DNA of 45,974 nucleotides from positions 1 through 45,974 of the forward strand of contig JAEZUC010000042.1 of NCBI GenBank assembly GCA_023443515.1. The letters are read 5' to 3'. The stretch comes from Bacillota bacterium (GTDB taxonomy: Bacteria > Bacillota > Clostridia > Acetivibrionales > DSM-1351). Below, piece after piece: positions 7,369-16,148 of this stretch; positions within the stretch are counted from its first letter, which is position 1, and every line of letters starts with the position of its first letter. Under the pieces are notes generated by a model. That model saw only the letters and a list, made by a program, of their open reading frames with translations, had not been told where the DNA came from and did not search any database. The position numbers were made by a program, and so were the translations under genes.

Positions 7369-7423
7369 TAAATTTGAAAATAAAAAAGCAGGACATATGC
7401 GTATAATATCACATACATCCTGC
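7369..7423 (-). terminator. Terminator between clpX and lonB
   Basis: GCAGGA (7388-7393) pairs with TCCTGC (7418-7423). After a small internal loop, TATG pairs with CATA further in. In the minus direction the hairpin is followed by TTTTTTATTTTC (complement of 7376-7387). It probably reduces read-through from clpX into lonB. Confidence 0.65.
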
Positions 7424-7443
7424 CTGTATTAATTAAACTTGAA

Positions 7444-8742
7444 TCAGGAAACAGATTCCTTCTTAACTCTAGTTTTCTTGGCTCCGGCTTTTTTTAGGGA
7501 TTTACGGTTTTCATTGAGAATCATCTCCGGTTCTGAATGTTCCGCTATCACTTCCTTACCTATAATGCACTTCTCCACATTTGTCATTGAAGGAATATCA
7601 TACATGACTCCCATCATTGCTTCTTCCAATATGGCACGAAGTCCTCTTGCTCCGGTGTTTCGCTCTATTGCTTTTTCAGCAATAAGTTCTAATGCCTCAT
7701 CCTGTATTTCCAGGATAACATCATCCATCTCAAATAACTTTTGATACTGCTTTACCAAAGCATTCTTTGGCTCGGTAAGTATTTGAACAAGAGCGTTTTT
7801 ATCAAGAGACTGTAGAGTTACAACTATCGGCAGTCTTCCTACAAACTCAGGTATAAGACCGAATTTCAGTAAATCCTGAGGAAGTATGTCTTTCAATAAT
7901 TGTCCAACATCCTTGTCTTTGTTGCTTTCAATTTTTGCGCCAAAGCCTAATGATTTCTTACCTATTCTATTTTGTATTATCTTGTCTATACCGTCAAAAG
8001 CACCACCGCATATAAACAAAATATTTGTAGTGTCTATTTGTATAAACTCCTGATGGGGGTGCTTCCTTCCTCCCTGCGGTGGAACTGAAGCCAGTGTTCC
8101 TTCCAGAATCTTCAAAAGAGCCTGTTGAACACCTTCTCCGCTGACATCCCTAGTTATGGAAGGGTTCTCCGACTTTCTTGCAATCTTATCTATTTCATCA
8201 ATGTAGATAATTCCTTTTTCAGCCTTTTCAATGTCATAATCCGCAGCCTGTATAAGCCTTAAAAGTATATTTTCTACATCTTCACCTACGTAGCCTGCTT
8301 CAGTGAGAGAAGTAGCATCGGCTATAGCAAAAGGAACATTTAGTATCTTTGCAAGTGTTTGAGCAAGAAAAGTTTTTCCGCTACCGGTAGGACCTAGCAT
8401 CACTATGTTACTCTTTTGGAGTTCTATGTCTGAGGTCTTTACATCGCTGTTTATTCTCTTGTAGTGGTTGTAAACAGCTACCGAAAGAGACCTTTTTGCT
8501 GTATCCTGACCGACAACATACTGGTCGAGAATTTCCTTTATCTCTTTTGGTTTCGGTATCTCGCTAATTTCTGCATCAACCTTTGTGTCTTCAAATTCTT
8601 CTTCTATAATCTCGGAACACAGCTCGATACACTCGTCACAGATATATACACCCGGTCCTGCCACCAGCCGTTTTACCTGCTCCTGAGATTTCCCACAAAA
8701 AGAGCACTTTAACTGCTTCTTCTCATCATATCTGGTCATCAT
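7444..8742 (-). CDS. clpX: ATP-dependent Clp protease ATP-binding subunit ClpX
   Basis: 432 residues; the two adjacent ATGs at 8742 and 8739 both follow GAGGTG and either could be used. The N-terminal zinc-binding domain has C13, C16, C35 and C38. The AAA+ core has Walker A GPTGSGKT at 117-124, Walker B GIIYIDEIDK and sensor motifs. The SLGFGAK segment near 280 matches the IGF loop that docks onto ClpP. ClpX unfolds substrates and threads them into ClpP. It is 10 bases downstream of clpP, so the two are clearly co-transcribed and made in concert. Confidence 0.97.
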   Translation of the reverse strand: MMTRYDEKKQLKCSFCGKSQEQVKRLVAGPGVYICDECIELCSEIIEEEFEDTKVDAEISEIPKPKEIKEILDQYVVGQDTAKRSLSVAVYNHYKRINSDVKTSDIELQKSNIVMLGPTGSGKTFLAQTLAKILNVPFAIADATSLTEAGYVGEDVENILLRLIQAADYDIEKAEKGIIYIDEIDKIARKSENPSITRDVSGEGVQQALLKILEGTLASVPPQGGRKHPHQEFIQIDTTNILFICGGAFDGIDKIIQNRIGKKSLGFGAKIESNKDKDVGQLLKDILPQDLLKFGLIPEFVGRLPIVVTLQSLDKNALVQILTEPKNALVKQYQKLFEMDDVILEIQDEALELIAEKAIERNTGARGLRAILEEAMMGVMYDIPSMTNVEKCIIGKEVIAEHSEPEMILNENRKSLKKAGAKKTRVKKESVS

Positions 8743-8752
8743 TGCACCTCAA

Positions 8753-9337
8753 TTATTTTCTTCTAACCATAATATCATCTATAATACCGTAGGCCTTAGC
8801 ATCATCAGCAGACATAAAGAAGTCTCTCTCAGTGTCTCTTTCTATCTTATCAAGAGGTTGACCGGTTCTTTCACTTAGTATCTTATTAAGCTTATCTCTG
8901 GTTCTTAATATATTCTCTGCATGAATCTTAATGTCCGTAGCCTGACCTTTTGCTCCTCCAAGAGGTTGGTGAATCATGATTTCACTGTTTGGCAGTGCAA
9001 ACCTTTTCCCCTTTTCTCCTGCTGCTAACAGGAAAGCACCCATACTTGCCGCCATTCCCATACATATAGTTGATACATCGCACTTTACGTACTGCATAGT
9101 ATCATATATTGCAAAACCTGATGCTACTGACCCTCCAGGGCTGTTTATATAAAACTGGATGTCCTTATCAGGGTCCTGAGCTTCAAGATAAAGCATTTGT
9201 GCAACAACCAAACTGGCCGTAGCATCGTTAACCTCATCACTCAATACAATAATCCTGTCATTTAATAATCTCGAAAATATATCGTATGATCTCTCACCAC
9301 GATTAGTTTGTTCAACAACCATAGGTACTAAACTCAT
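8753..9337 (-). CDS. clpP: ATP-dependent Clp protease proteolytic subunit ClpP
   Basis: The start at 9337 gives 194 residues (MSLVPMVVEQ), seven bases after GGGAGG; an in-frame ATG two codons upstream is almost touching the site. The serine-protease triad is S98 in GMAASMG, H123 in MIHQP and D172 in the TERDFFMSA segment. The protein forms a double heptameric barrel that takes substrates from ClpX or ClpC. It lies between tig and clpX on the same strand. I do not see a CtsR operator in the 105 bases upstream. Confidence 0.97.
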   Translation of the reverse strand: MSLVPMVVEQTNRGERSYDIFSRLLNDRIIVLSDEVNDATASLVVAQMLYLEAQDPDKDIQFYINSPGGSVASGFAIYDTMQYVKCDVSTICMGMAASMGAFLLAAGEKGKRFALPNSEIMIHQPLGGAKGQATDIKIHAENILRTRDKLNKILSERTGQPLDKIERDTERDFFMSADDAKAYGIIDDIMVRRK

Positions 9338-9442
9338 ATGCATACCTCCCTTATTTAATATATGTTTTGTTATTTGTGATGGAACCTTACCATTGGTATT
9401 TATATAATGATACCCAATTTATTAACATTTAAATAACACAAA

Positions 9443-10729
9443 TTAGTTAAATTTTGCATTATCTGCCAAAAGCTTAATAGTTTTTCTGAATGCGATATCA
9501 TTTTTAACGTATTCAAGGTCTTCAGGTCTCAATGTCTTTTTAAGCTCTTCTACAGGTTGCTTGTATGCTTCAGCTGTTTTTACGATTTCTTCTTCAACAT
9601 CTGCATCAGTAGCTTCAACATTTTCAACCTTACTGATTTTTTCTATTACCAGCTGAATCTTAACTTCATTTGCAGCTCTTTCTCTGAACTGTTCTCTGAA
9701 GCCTTCAAAATCAGTTCCCATAATTTCCAGATATCTCTGGAGATCAAGTCCCTGGTAACGGAGTCTCATATCAAAATCTCTTGCCATGGCATCAATATGC
9801 TTTTCAACCATAACGTTTGGTACATCAACAGTAGCGTTTCCTACAACCGCTTGGATAACGCTTTCTTCATTATCACGGTCTGCTTTGTTTTTTGCACTTT
9901 CTTCAAGTTTATTTCTCAAGTCCTTCTTATATTCTTCAAGAGTATCAAACTCACTTATATCCTTAGCAAACTCATCATCTACCGTAGGCAATTCCTTTAC
10001 TTTTATTTCCTTGACCAATACTTTGAATAATGCTTCTTTACCGTCCAATTCTTCTTTGCCGTATTCTTCAGGGAAAGTTACCTTTACATCAACATCATCG
10101 GCAACATTCTTTCCGATAAGCTGATCTTCAAAACCAGGAATAAATGTTCCTGAACCTATAATAAGGCTGTAGTCTTCTCCTTTTCCGCCTTCAAACGGAA
10201 CTGAATCAATAAAGCCTTCAAAGTCGATTACCGCTGTATCTCCTGATTGTATAGGTCTGTCTGAAACAGAAATAAGACGTGCATTCTTTTCAACAACCTT
10301 ATTGAATTCATTTTCAACATCTTCATCAGTAACGTTAGCTTCAGCCTTTTTAACCTCTACACCCATGTAAGCTCCAAGCTCAACTTCAGGCTTTACAGTA
10401 ACCTTTGCGGTAAAGATAAAGTTCTGATTGTTTCCTATTTGAACTATATCAATTTCAGGTCTGTCTACTGGGTTAATATTGTTCTCTTCTATAGCATTAT
10501 CATATGCTTCGGAGCACACAATGTTTATTGCATCATCATAAAGTGCCTGTTCACCGTAATAACGTTCAATAATATTTCTTGGAGCTTTACCTTTTCTGAA
10601 GCCAGGTACGTTGAACTTCTTTACATTTTTTAAGTATGATTGTTGCATTCCTGCTTCAAATTTAGCTGCATCAACTTCTATCTCAAGTTGTACAACATTC
10701 TTTTCAACATTTTCAACTTTTACATTCAT
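9443..10729 (-). CDS. tig: Trigger factor, ribosome-associated chaperone and prolyl isomerase
   Basis: 428 residues, ATG nine bases after GGGAGGAAG. The ribosome-docking signature GFRKGKAP is at 43-50, an FKBP-type isomerase domain lies at about 160-245 (GDTAVIDFEGF, then IIGSGTFIPGFE), and a helical C-terminal chaperone region follows. It binds near the exit tunnel (uL23) and shields nascent chains. It is the first gene of the tig-clpP-clpX neighbourhood, coupling folding and degradation, an order conserved across Firmicutes and proteobacteria. The length is normal. Confidence 0.97.
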   Translation of the reverse strand: MNVKVENVEKNVVQLEIEVDAAKFEAGMQQSYLKNVKKFNVPGFRKGKAPRNIIERYYGEQALYDDAINIVCSEAYDNAIEENNINPVDRPEIDIVQIGNNQNFIFTAKVTVKPEVELGAYMGVEVKKAEANVTDEDVENEFNKVVEKNARLISVSDRPIQSGDTAVIDFEGFIDSVPFEGGKGEDYSLIIGSGTFIPGFEDQLIGKNVADDVDVKVTFPEEYGKEELDGKEALFKVLVKEIKVKELPTVDDEFAKDISEFDTLEEYKKDLRNKLEESAKNKADRDNEESVIQAVVGNATVDVPNVMVEKHIDAMARDFDMRLRYQGLDLQRYLEIMGTDFEGFREQFRERAANEVKIQLVIEKISKVENVEATDADVEEEIVKTAEAYKQPVEELKKTLRPEDLEYVKNDIAFRKTIKLLADNAKFN

Positions 10730-10769
10730 TTAACAAACTTCCTCCCGGTATTTAGTTTTATTTTTATTA

Positions 10770-10798
10770 ATTTTATCTGTCATTGTATCTGGTTGCAA
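10770..10798 (-). promoter_or_regulatory. Candidate promoter for tig
   Basis: On the minus strand, TTGCAA (10798-10793) and TAAAAT (10775-10770) are 17 bases apart, about 40 bases before the tig start. The -10 matches the consensus in five of six positions and the -35 in four. Confidence 0.4.
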
Positions 10799-10963
10799 TA
10801 AAAGCCTAACATTATGTTACACTTAATTCTCTAACACTCAAAAAATTAACCACTCAATTATACCACAAACAATATTACAATTCCAAGTGTAACCTTAATT
10901 ATATGTTAAATTTTAAACTTTCGCTTATATCAGCCTTTTCGAAGCTTTTTTGTTTGGGAAAAC

Positions 10964-11665
10964 CTACATGATTTTAAAAGGTTTAAAGTTTAAATGGTCA
11001 GCCGATACAAGTTTTAAATCAATACCTTCATACTCTCCTTCGATTGCTCCTTTTATACCTTCTCCGTGCAAATGACCGTAATAACACTCTTTTATTTCGT
11101 ATTTCTTCATTATATCAATAAATCCCGTCATAGGGCTTTTTACCGTAACAGGCGGGTAATGCATAAAAACAATCCTACGAGGAAGTTTCAGTTCCAATGC
11201 TGCCTTGACGGATAACTCCAGGCGTTCTATTTCCCTCTTGTATATTTTCTCATCATCTTTTCTAAACTCATCTTCTCCAGGCCCTTTCCAACCTCTGGTA
11301 CCACATACCGCAATCCCGTCCAATTCAAAGGCATTATTATGCATAAAAGCTATTGTACTCAGGCTGTGTTCCATTAGGTACTTATTAAGCTTTGACGAAG
11401 TAGTCCACCAGTAATCATGATTTCCCTTGGAGATTACTTTTTTCCCAGGCAAATCCTCGATAAATTTAAAATCCTCATAGGCACTGTCTATATATGTGGC
11501 CCATGAAACATCACCGGGAATTATAACAGTGTCGTTTTCAGTAACATCACTTATCCAGTTTTCTTTAAGCTTTTCCATATAGTTAGACCATCTGCCACCA
11601 AATACATCCATTGGCTTATCTATTCCCAAGGCAAGATGTAGGTCAGCTATCGTAAAAATTGACAT
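10964..11665 (-). CDS. Metallophosphoesterase (COG1768 type)
   Basis: 233 residues. All calcineurin-like metal ligands are visible: D8-x-H10 in IADLHLA, D52 in PGDVSW, N82-H83 in GNHDYWW, H169 in FMHYPP and H198-x-H200 in YGHLHG. It therefore hydrolyses phosphomonoesters or diesters with two bound metals; the substrate is unknown. No signal peptide, so cytoplasmic. The ribosome-binding site is weak (GGAAAGAGAAAAG). It starts 25 bases after the uvrC stop codon and is probably the distal gene of a uvrC transcript. The family is common in clostridia but uncharacterised. Confidence 0.82.
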   Translation of the reverse strand: MSIFTIADLHLALGIDKPMDVFGGRWSNYMEKLKENWISDVTENDTVIIPGDVSWATYIDSAYEDFKFIEDLPGKKVISKGNHDYWWTTSSKLNKYLMEHSLSTIAFMHNNAFELDGIAVCGTRGWKGPGEDEFRKDDEKIYKREIERLELSVKAALELKLPRRIVFMHYPPVTVKSPMTGFIDIMKKYEIKECYYGHLHGEGIKGAIEGEYEGIDLKLVSADHLNFKPFKIM

Positions 11666-11689
11666 AAAAACTTTTCTCTTTCCTTTTAT

Positions 11690-13531
11690 TTAATTGAAAT
11701 AGTCATAAATCTTTTTTGCTACTTTCTCGCTTATACCGTCTACTTCCTTCAGTTGTGAAATATCCGCCTTTTTAATTGCAGCTACTGATTTGAAATGCTT
11801 GATAAGTGCTTTTTTACGAGTTTGCCCTATACCCTCAATTTCATCAAGTTCGGATTTTACATAACGTTTTTCTCTGAGTTTTCTGTTATACTCTACGGCA
11901 ACTCTGTGAGTCTCGTCCTGTATTTCTGTAATCAGCCTTAATAAAGACATATTCGTGGTCAAATCATACTCATTTCCCATGTAGACCAGTGACTTTGTAC
12001 GGTGTCGGTCGTCTTTTGCCATGCCTGCTATTTTAAAATTATAGCCTAGCTCTTCAACTATCTGTTTTACGACATTTACATGGTTTAAGCCACCATCCAC
12101 AAGTATTAAGTCCGGCAATTTTGAAAATTTAGCATTTTCAGTAGACTCTTCCTTTTCACGCTTTGCACGGTTTAACCTTCTGAACAAAGTCTCCTGCATA
12201 CTTCCGTAATCGTTTTGTTGCTCTATGGACTTCATTTTAAATTTTCTGTATTCCTGACGGGCAGGTCTTCCATTTTCAAATACTACCATAGAGGCTACTA
12301 TTTCCGATGAGCCTGTATTGGATATATCATAGGATTCAATCCTTGCCGGAGCCTCTTCCAGTCCCAGCAGCTTCACCAATTGAGCCATTCCTTCGGCAGG
12401 CACGGTTCCTTCCCTGCTTTGACGCTCTCTGTGAAGCTTCAATGTAATTTCGGCATTTTCTGACACCATATGAACAAGCTTTACCAAATCTCCCCTTTGG
12501 GGCACCCTTAAAGTTACCTTAAAGCCTCTCTTTTCAGTCAGCCATTTTGCTATAGTCTCGCTGTCGTCTATATCGCTTTGTATAACAATTTCCGAAGGAA
12601 CATACTGAACTGTATTGTAAAATTGCTTTATAAACGTTGATAGGGAATAACTCTTGTCTTCATTTGCCTCACCCTCAAATATAAAATGTTCCCGTCCTAT
12701 GACTCTTCCATTTCTTACAAAAAACACCTGCACACAGAGGTCTGTGGAATCTGCATAATAACCTATTATATCCCTGTCATCCAAATCTGTTGATAATACC
12801 TTCTGCGATTCAGACAGTTGCTTTATGCTTGATATTTTGTTTCGTAGCTGTGCAGCCTTTTCAAAGTCCAGCTGTTCTGCCGCATTTTCCATTTGTAGAC
12901 GTATGTCATTTATTATTTCGTCATACTGCCCGCCTAAAAATCGGCATATTTTCTTCATCATTTCCCTGTAGTCATCTCTGTTTACTCCACCTTGACAGGG
13001 AGCCAGGCACTGCTTCATATGGTAGTTAAGGCAAGGACGGGTTTTTCCTATATCTCTGGGCAAATTTTTGTTACAGGTTTTCAGCGGAAAAAGTTTTTTT
13101 AGTGTATCTATGGTATCGTTAACCGCAAAACCGCTGGAATACGGGCCAAAATACCTGGCACCGTCTTTTTCAACTCTTCTTGTTTTTAAAATTCTGGGGT
13201 ACTCCTCATTTAAAGTTACCTTTATATATGGATAATGTTTATCATCTTTAAGAAGTATATTATATTTTGGCTTGTACTTTTTTATAAGATTACATTCAAG
13301 CATAAGTGCTTCAACTTCCGAGTCAACCACAATATACTCAAATTCGCTGACTTTGGAAACCATTGCCTGAACCTTCGGGGGATGGTTTGCAGACTGCTGG
13401 AAGTACTGTCTTACCCGATTTTTGAGTACAACAGCCTTACCTACATATATAACCACTCCATTGTCATCCTTCATTATATATACACCTGATTTTTCGGGTA
13501 ATTTTTTCAGTTCTTCCTGAATATCAAACAA
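11690..13531 (-). CDS. uvrC: UvrABC excision nuclease subunit C
   Basis: 613 residues from a TTG start behind AGAGGTGAG; no ATG fits. The N-terminal GIY-YIG nuclease (GVYIM at 16-20, YVGKA at 29-33, R39) makes the 3' incision. A UVR motif that binds UvrB lies at about 206-241 (QLDFEKAAQLRN). The RNase H-like domain that makes the 5' incision follows (SYDISNTGSSEIVASMVVF, later DLILVDGG), with tandem helix-hairpin-helix motifs at the C terminus (DEIEGIGQ and KEVDGISEKVAKKI). It acts in nucleotide excision repair. uvrA and uvrB are not in the window. The Crh-like gene lies upstream on the same strand with a terminator between. Confidence 0.97.
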   Translation of the reverse strand: MFDIQEELKKLPEKSGVYIMKDDNGVVIYVGKAVVLKNRVRQYFQQSANHPPKVQAMVSKVSEFEYIVVDSEVEALMLECNLIKKYKPKYNILLKDDKHYPYIKVTLNEEYPRILKTRRVEKDGARYFGPYSSGFAVNDTIDTLKKLFPLKTCNKNLPRDIGKTRPCLNYHMKQCLAPCQGGVNRDDYREMMKKICRFLGGQYDEIINDIRLQMENAAEQLDFEKAAQLRNKISSIKQLSESQKVLSTDLDDRDIIGYYADSTDLCVQVFFVRNGRVIGREHFIFEGEANEDKSYSLSTFIKQFYNTVQYVPSEIVIQSDIDDSETIAKWLTEKRGFKVTLRVPQRGDLVKLVHMVSENAEITLKLHRERQSREGTVPAEGMAQLVKLLGLEEAPARIESYDISNTGSSEIVASMVVFENGRPARQEYRKFKMKSIEQQNDYGSMQETLFRRLNRAKREKEESTENAKFSKLPDLILVDGGLNHVNVVKQIVEELGYNFKIAGMAKDDRHRTKSLVYMGNEYDLTTNMSLLRLITEIQDETHRVAVEYNRKLREKRYVKSELDEIEGIGQTRKKALIKHFKSVAAIKKADISQLKEVDGISEKVAKKIYDYFN

Positions 13532-13569
13532 CTATCTCACCTCTCACCGATTTTTCTGTTAAAAGCACA

Positions 13570-13614
13570 ATGCCGCTTTGTTTCACGCTATAAAAGCGGG
13601 AGCAGAAGCGGCAT
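13570..13614 (-). other. Hairpin in the uvrC leader region
   Basis: ATGCCGCTT (13570-13578) pairs with AAGCGGCAT (13606-13614), and a short CGCT/AGCG stem can form inside the loop. It lies between the Crh terminator and uvrC with no U-tract of its own, so it may be 5'-leader structure or a second 3'-end hairpin. Confidence 0.4.
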
Positions 13615-13618
13615 AGGA

Positions 13619-13653
13619 CAAAAAACTGTGACCCTTAATATTCTGAGCCACAG
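13619..13653 (-). terminator. Rho-independent terminator of the Crh-like gene
   Basis: In minus-strand RNA, CTGTGGCTC (13653-13645) pairs with GGGTCACAG (13634-13626), including two G-U pairs, and is followed by TTTTTTG (13625-13619). This separates the Crh-like gene from uvrC. Confidence 0.7.
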
Positions 13654-13696
13654 CAAGTAAATCAAATATTAAATAAATTTAAATCTATGTTTGTCT

Positions 13697-13993
<297 letters not shown>

Positions 13994-13999
13994 TCATCT

Positions 14000-14029
14000 A
14001 TTATACCAAAAAACAATATAACAAATCAA
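14000..14029 (-). promoter_or_regulatory. Promoter of the Crh-like gene
   Basis: On the minus strand, TTGATT (14029-14024), an 18-base spacer and a perfect TATAAT (14005-14000), about 45 bases before the start codon. I see no clear cre site overlapping it. Confidence 0.55.
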
Positions 14030-14041
14030 ATTTATACTAGC

Positions 14042-14941
14042 TTATTTAGTTCGGCTGGTTTGTTTTCCAAAACGGGTATCAATAATTGTACCTATTCCGA
14101 AAAATGCCATTGATAGCTGTAGTATTACGAAGCATATCCCGTATATCAGCATTGCAGTATAGGAGCCGCTTGGTATCATTATTAGAGGAACTATTTTAAG
14201 GATACTTATAAGTAAATGCCCTACTAAAAACTGAAGATATATTGTTGTACGGTCATAATTTACTTTAAAAATTAATATCCCCACAAAAATACTGGCAATT
14301 ATGTCGGCGAACATTAGGAATAATACGTAAAATATGGGTGCAACCACCAAAAACAGAAGAAATATTACAATAATTGTAAACCCTATAACTACAAGCCCGC
14401 CCATTATCATACGTCTGGAGATACCTTTACTCATCCTGTAGGACATAGCACGGTATCTTCCGGAAAATATACTTATTAAAATTAGTCCCGCAGCAAGTGT
14501 TATTAATGCCAGTATAATCAAGCCGTTTATAATTATACCGTTTGATTTGAACAATGAAATGATATCAACATCTACATTAACTTTAGTACCGTTGATTATT
14601 ACATCATTATCCTTTATTAATTTTCCCAGGGACACAACATTTCCCTGTATTAATGAGTTATCCTTTATATAAACATCGCCAAAAACAGAAACGATATCTC
14701 CGCCTACCATACCATTTATAGCTGCTTTTCCGAAAATAACAATTACACTTCCGTTTACACTGGTCTCGATATCTGCATCCCCAATAACAACGGTAACGTT
14801 TCCCATACTTTGTTGTGTTATTGCTTTATCCTCAAAAAAAACCAACTTGTTTGATAATTCAAACTGTGATGCCGATGCAACACAAGGTATAAATATTAAG
14901 AGGAGCAGTGAAACTAAAATGGCCCTGATCTTTCTGTTCAT
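14042..14941 (-). CDS. Membrane protein with extracytoplasmic repeat domain, third gene of the sigma operon
   Basis: 299 residues. A signal peptide (1-25, cleavage after VASASA-type residues) is followed by a short beta-solenoid-like repeat region (about 46-115) with recurring Gly-Asn/Asp-Val phrases such as GNVTVVIGD, GSVIVIFGKA, GDIVSVFGD and GNVVSLG, similar to polymer-forming cytoskeletal proteins. Four or five transmembrane helices fill 134-285. I do not recognise a named function. The start overlaps the anti-sigma stop codon as ATGA, so the two are translationally coupled. Its place in the operon suggests it senses or responds to the same envelope stress. Confidence 0.68.
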   Translation of the reverse strand: MNRKIRAILVSLLLLIFIPCVASASQFELSNKLVFFEDKAITQQSMGNVTVVIGDADIETSVNGSVIVIFGKAAINGMVGGDIVSVFGDVYIKDNSLIQGNVVSLGKLIKDNDVIINGTKVNVDVDIISLFKSNGIIINGLIILALITLAAGLILISIFSGRYRAMSYRMSKGISRRMIMGGLVVIGFTIIVIFLLFLVVAPIFYVLFLMFADIIASIFVGILIFKVNYDRTTIYLQFLVGHLLISILKIVPLIMIPSGSYTAMLIYGICFVILQLSMAFFGIGTIIDTRFGKQTSRTK

Positions 14942-15504
14942 TGTGCTCCTCCATTACCCTCTTTTACCATTCGGATAAAGAGTCCTTGTGTTACCAGAAG
15001 CAAAATACCAAGTACCAAATATGCATAATAATATGTTTTGTAGATGGAAGCGGTAACACCCACAACAGCTATGACCAAACCCTTTATCATACTTAGTGCT
15101 GCTGACATAAAGTCTTTGACAACTTCCAATGTCAGATGGGTCTGCTGTATTAATCCGATAGGTTTATTTAATACTTCCCACATTATGCTTCCGAAAACAA
15201 TCACAAATATCAGGGAAACAGCTGTTAATAATATATTGTACATAAAAACATTATCACTTTTTTGCTTTTGGTACATAAAAGCTTCTTTTTCAATCCTATT
15301 CATAACTTGAAGTTCAAAATCCTCAGGAGGCTCAAGAAACTCTGTGTCCTGTTCGATTTGGGTAAATATCTGCTGCATACTGGAGAATTCTTCCGAACAT
15401 TGTTCACAACTTTTGAGATGCTGTTTTAGCATTGCCTGCTCAATATCATTTAAGTCCCTGTCAAAATATCTCATTATATAATTTTGTGATTCATTACAGT
15501 TCAT
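14938..15504 (-). CDS. Membrane anti-sigma factor with zinc-finger ZAS domain
   Basis: 188 residues. The N-terminal anti-sigma domain has the zinc motif H29-x3-C33-x2-C36 (HLKSCEQC) plus C3, typical of zf-HC2/ZAS proteins that hold ECF sigma factors. Hydrophobic segments at about 88-110, 138-155 and 160-178 anchor it in the membrane. Its start codon overlaps the sigma stop as ATGA, so partners are made in a fixed ratio. It presumably releases the sigma factor after an envelope signal; whether by redox change or proteolysis cannot be told from sequence. Confidence 0.87.
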   Translation of the reverse strand: MNCNESQNYIMRYFDRDLNDIEQAMLKQHLKSCEQCSEEFSSMQQIFTQIEQDTEFLEPPEDFELQVMNRIEKEAFMYQKQKSDNVFMYNILLTAVSLIFVIVFGSIMWEVLNKPIGLIQQTHLTLEVVKDFMSAALSMIKGLVIAVVGVTASIYKTYYYAYLVLGILLLVTQGLFIRMVKEGNGGAQ

Positions 15505-16055
15505 AATACCTCCTCCTTTCTTGCACTCTCAAGCTTTTCCTTCAACATCAGCCTTGCTCTGTAAAGCCGGTTTTTGATAATTGACATGGGTTCATTTAAT
15601 ATCTTTGTCATTTCTTCATATGACATTCCCCGGTTATGAAAGAGTACTATTAATATTTTATACTTTTCAGGCAATTCATCTATAGCCTTTTTTATCAATT
15701 GTGATCTTTGTTGCTTTATTACTGCCTCTTCAGGTGTATCAACCTCACTTGAAACTCCGATTGCATCGTCCAGCGCAACAGTGTCCTGTTTTTTCTTTCT
15801 GAGGGTATCCAGACATAAATTGGAGGTGATTTTTACAATCCATGTAGACATTTTAAACTCCGGATTGTATTTATCAAGGGAACGATAAAGCCGTATAAAT
15901 ACCTCCTGACATACGTCATGTACCTCTTCCTTGTCCGATATCATTTTGTATACAACGCTGTAGACCAGTTTCTTGTATCTGGTAACTATTTCTTCAAACG
16001 CACTGCTATCACCATTCACGCACTGAGACACCAGCTCTGCATCCGTAAGTGCCAA
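15501..16055 (-). CDS. ECF-type RNA polymerase sigma factor
   Basis: 184 residues from a TTG start (MALTDAELVSQC) placed nine bases after AAGGGGGTG; longer frames lack a site. Region 2 carries the typical DVCQEVFIRLYRS and STWIVKITSNLCLDTLRKK core-binding and -10 recognition segments. A variable linker follows, then region 4 with LPEKYKILIVLFHNRGMSYEEMT and the IIKNRLYRARLMLKE recognition helix. There is no region 1 or 3, as expected for the ECF class. First gene of a three-gene operon with its anti-sigma factor and a membrane protein. Auto-regulation is usual for such operons, but I could not assign the cognate promoter with confidence. Confidence 0.92.
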   Translation of the reverse strand: MALTDAELVSQCVNGDSSAFEEIVTRYKKLVYSVVYKMISDKEEVHDVCQEVFIRLYRSLDKYNPEFKMSTWIVKITSNLCLDTLRKKKQDTVALDDAIGVSSEVDTPEEAVIKQQRSQLIKKAIDELPEKYKILIVLFHNRGMSYEEMTKILNEPMSIIKNRLYRARLMLKEKLESARKEEVL

Positions 16056-16148
16056 GAGTTGATTCACCCCCTTATCAAATATCATATAAATTGCTTTATA
16101 CAATAGTTACGTGAGGAATTAAAATATGTCTGAATTATTATTATCTCT

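Noticed and set aside
9557..10124. Long plus-strand open frames opposite tig
   Set aside because: They lie within a conserved gene, lack ribosome-binding sites, and their translations are low-complexity Phe/Ser-rich shadows.
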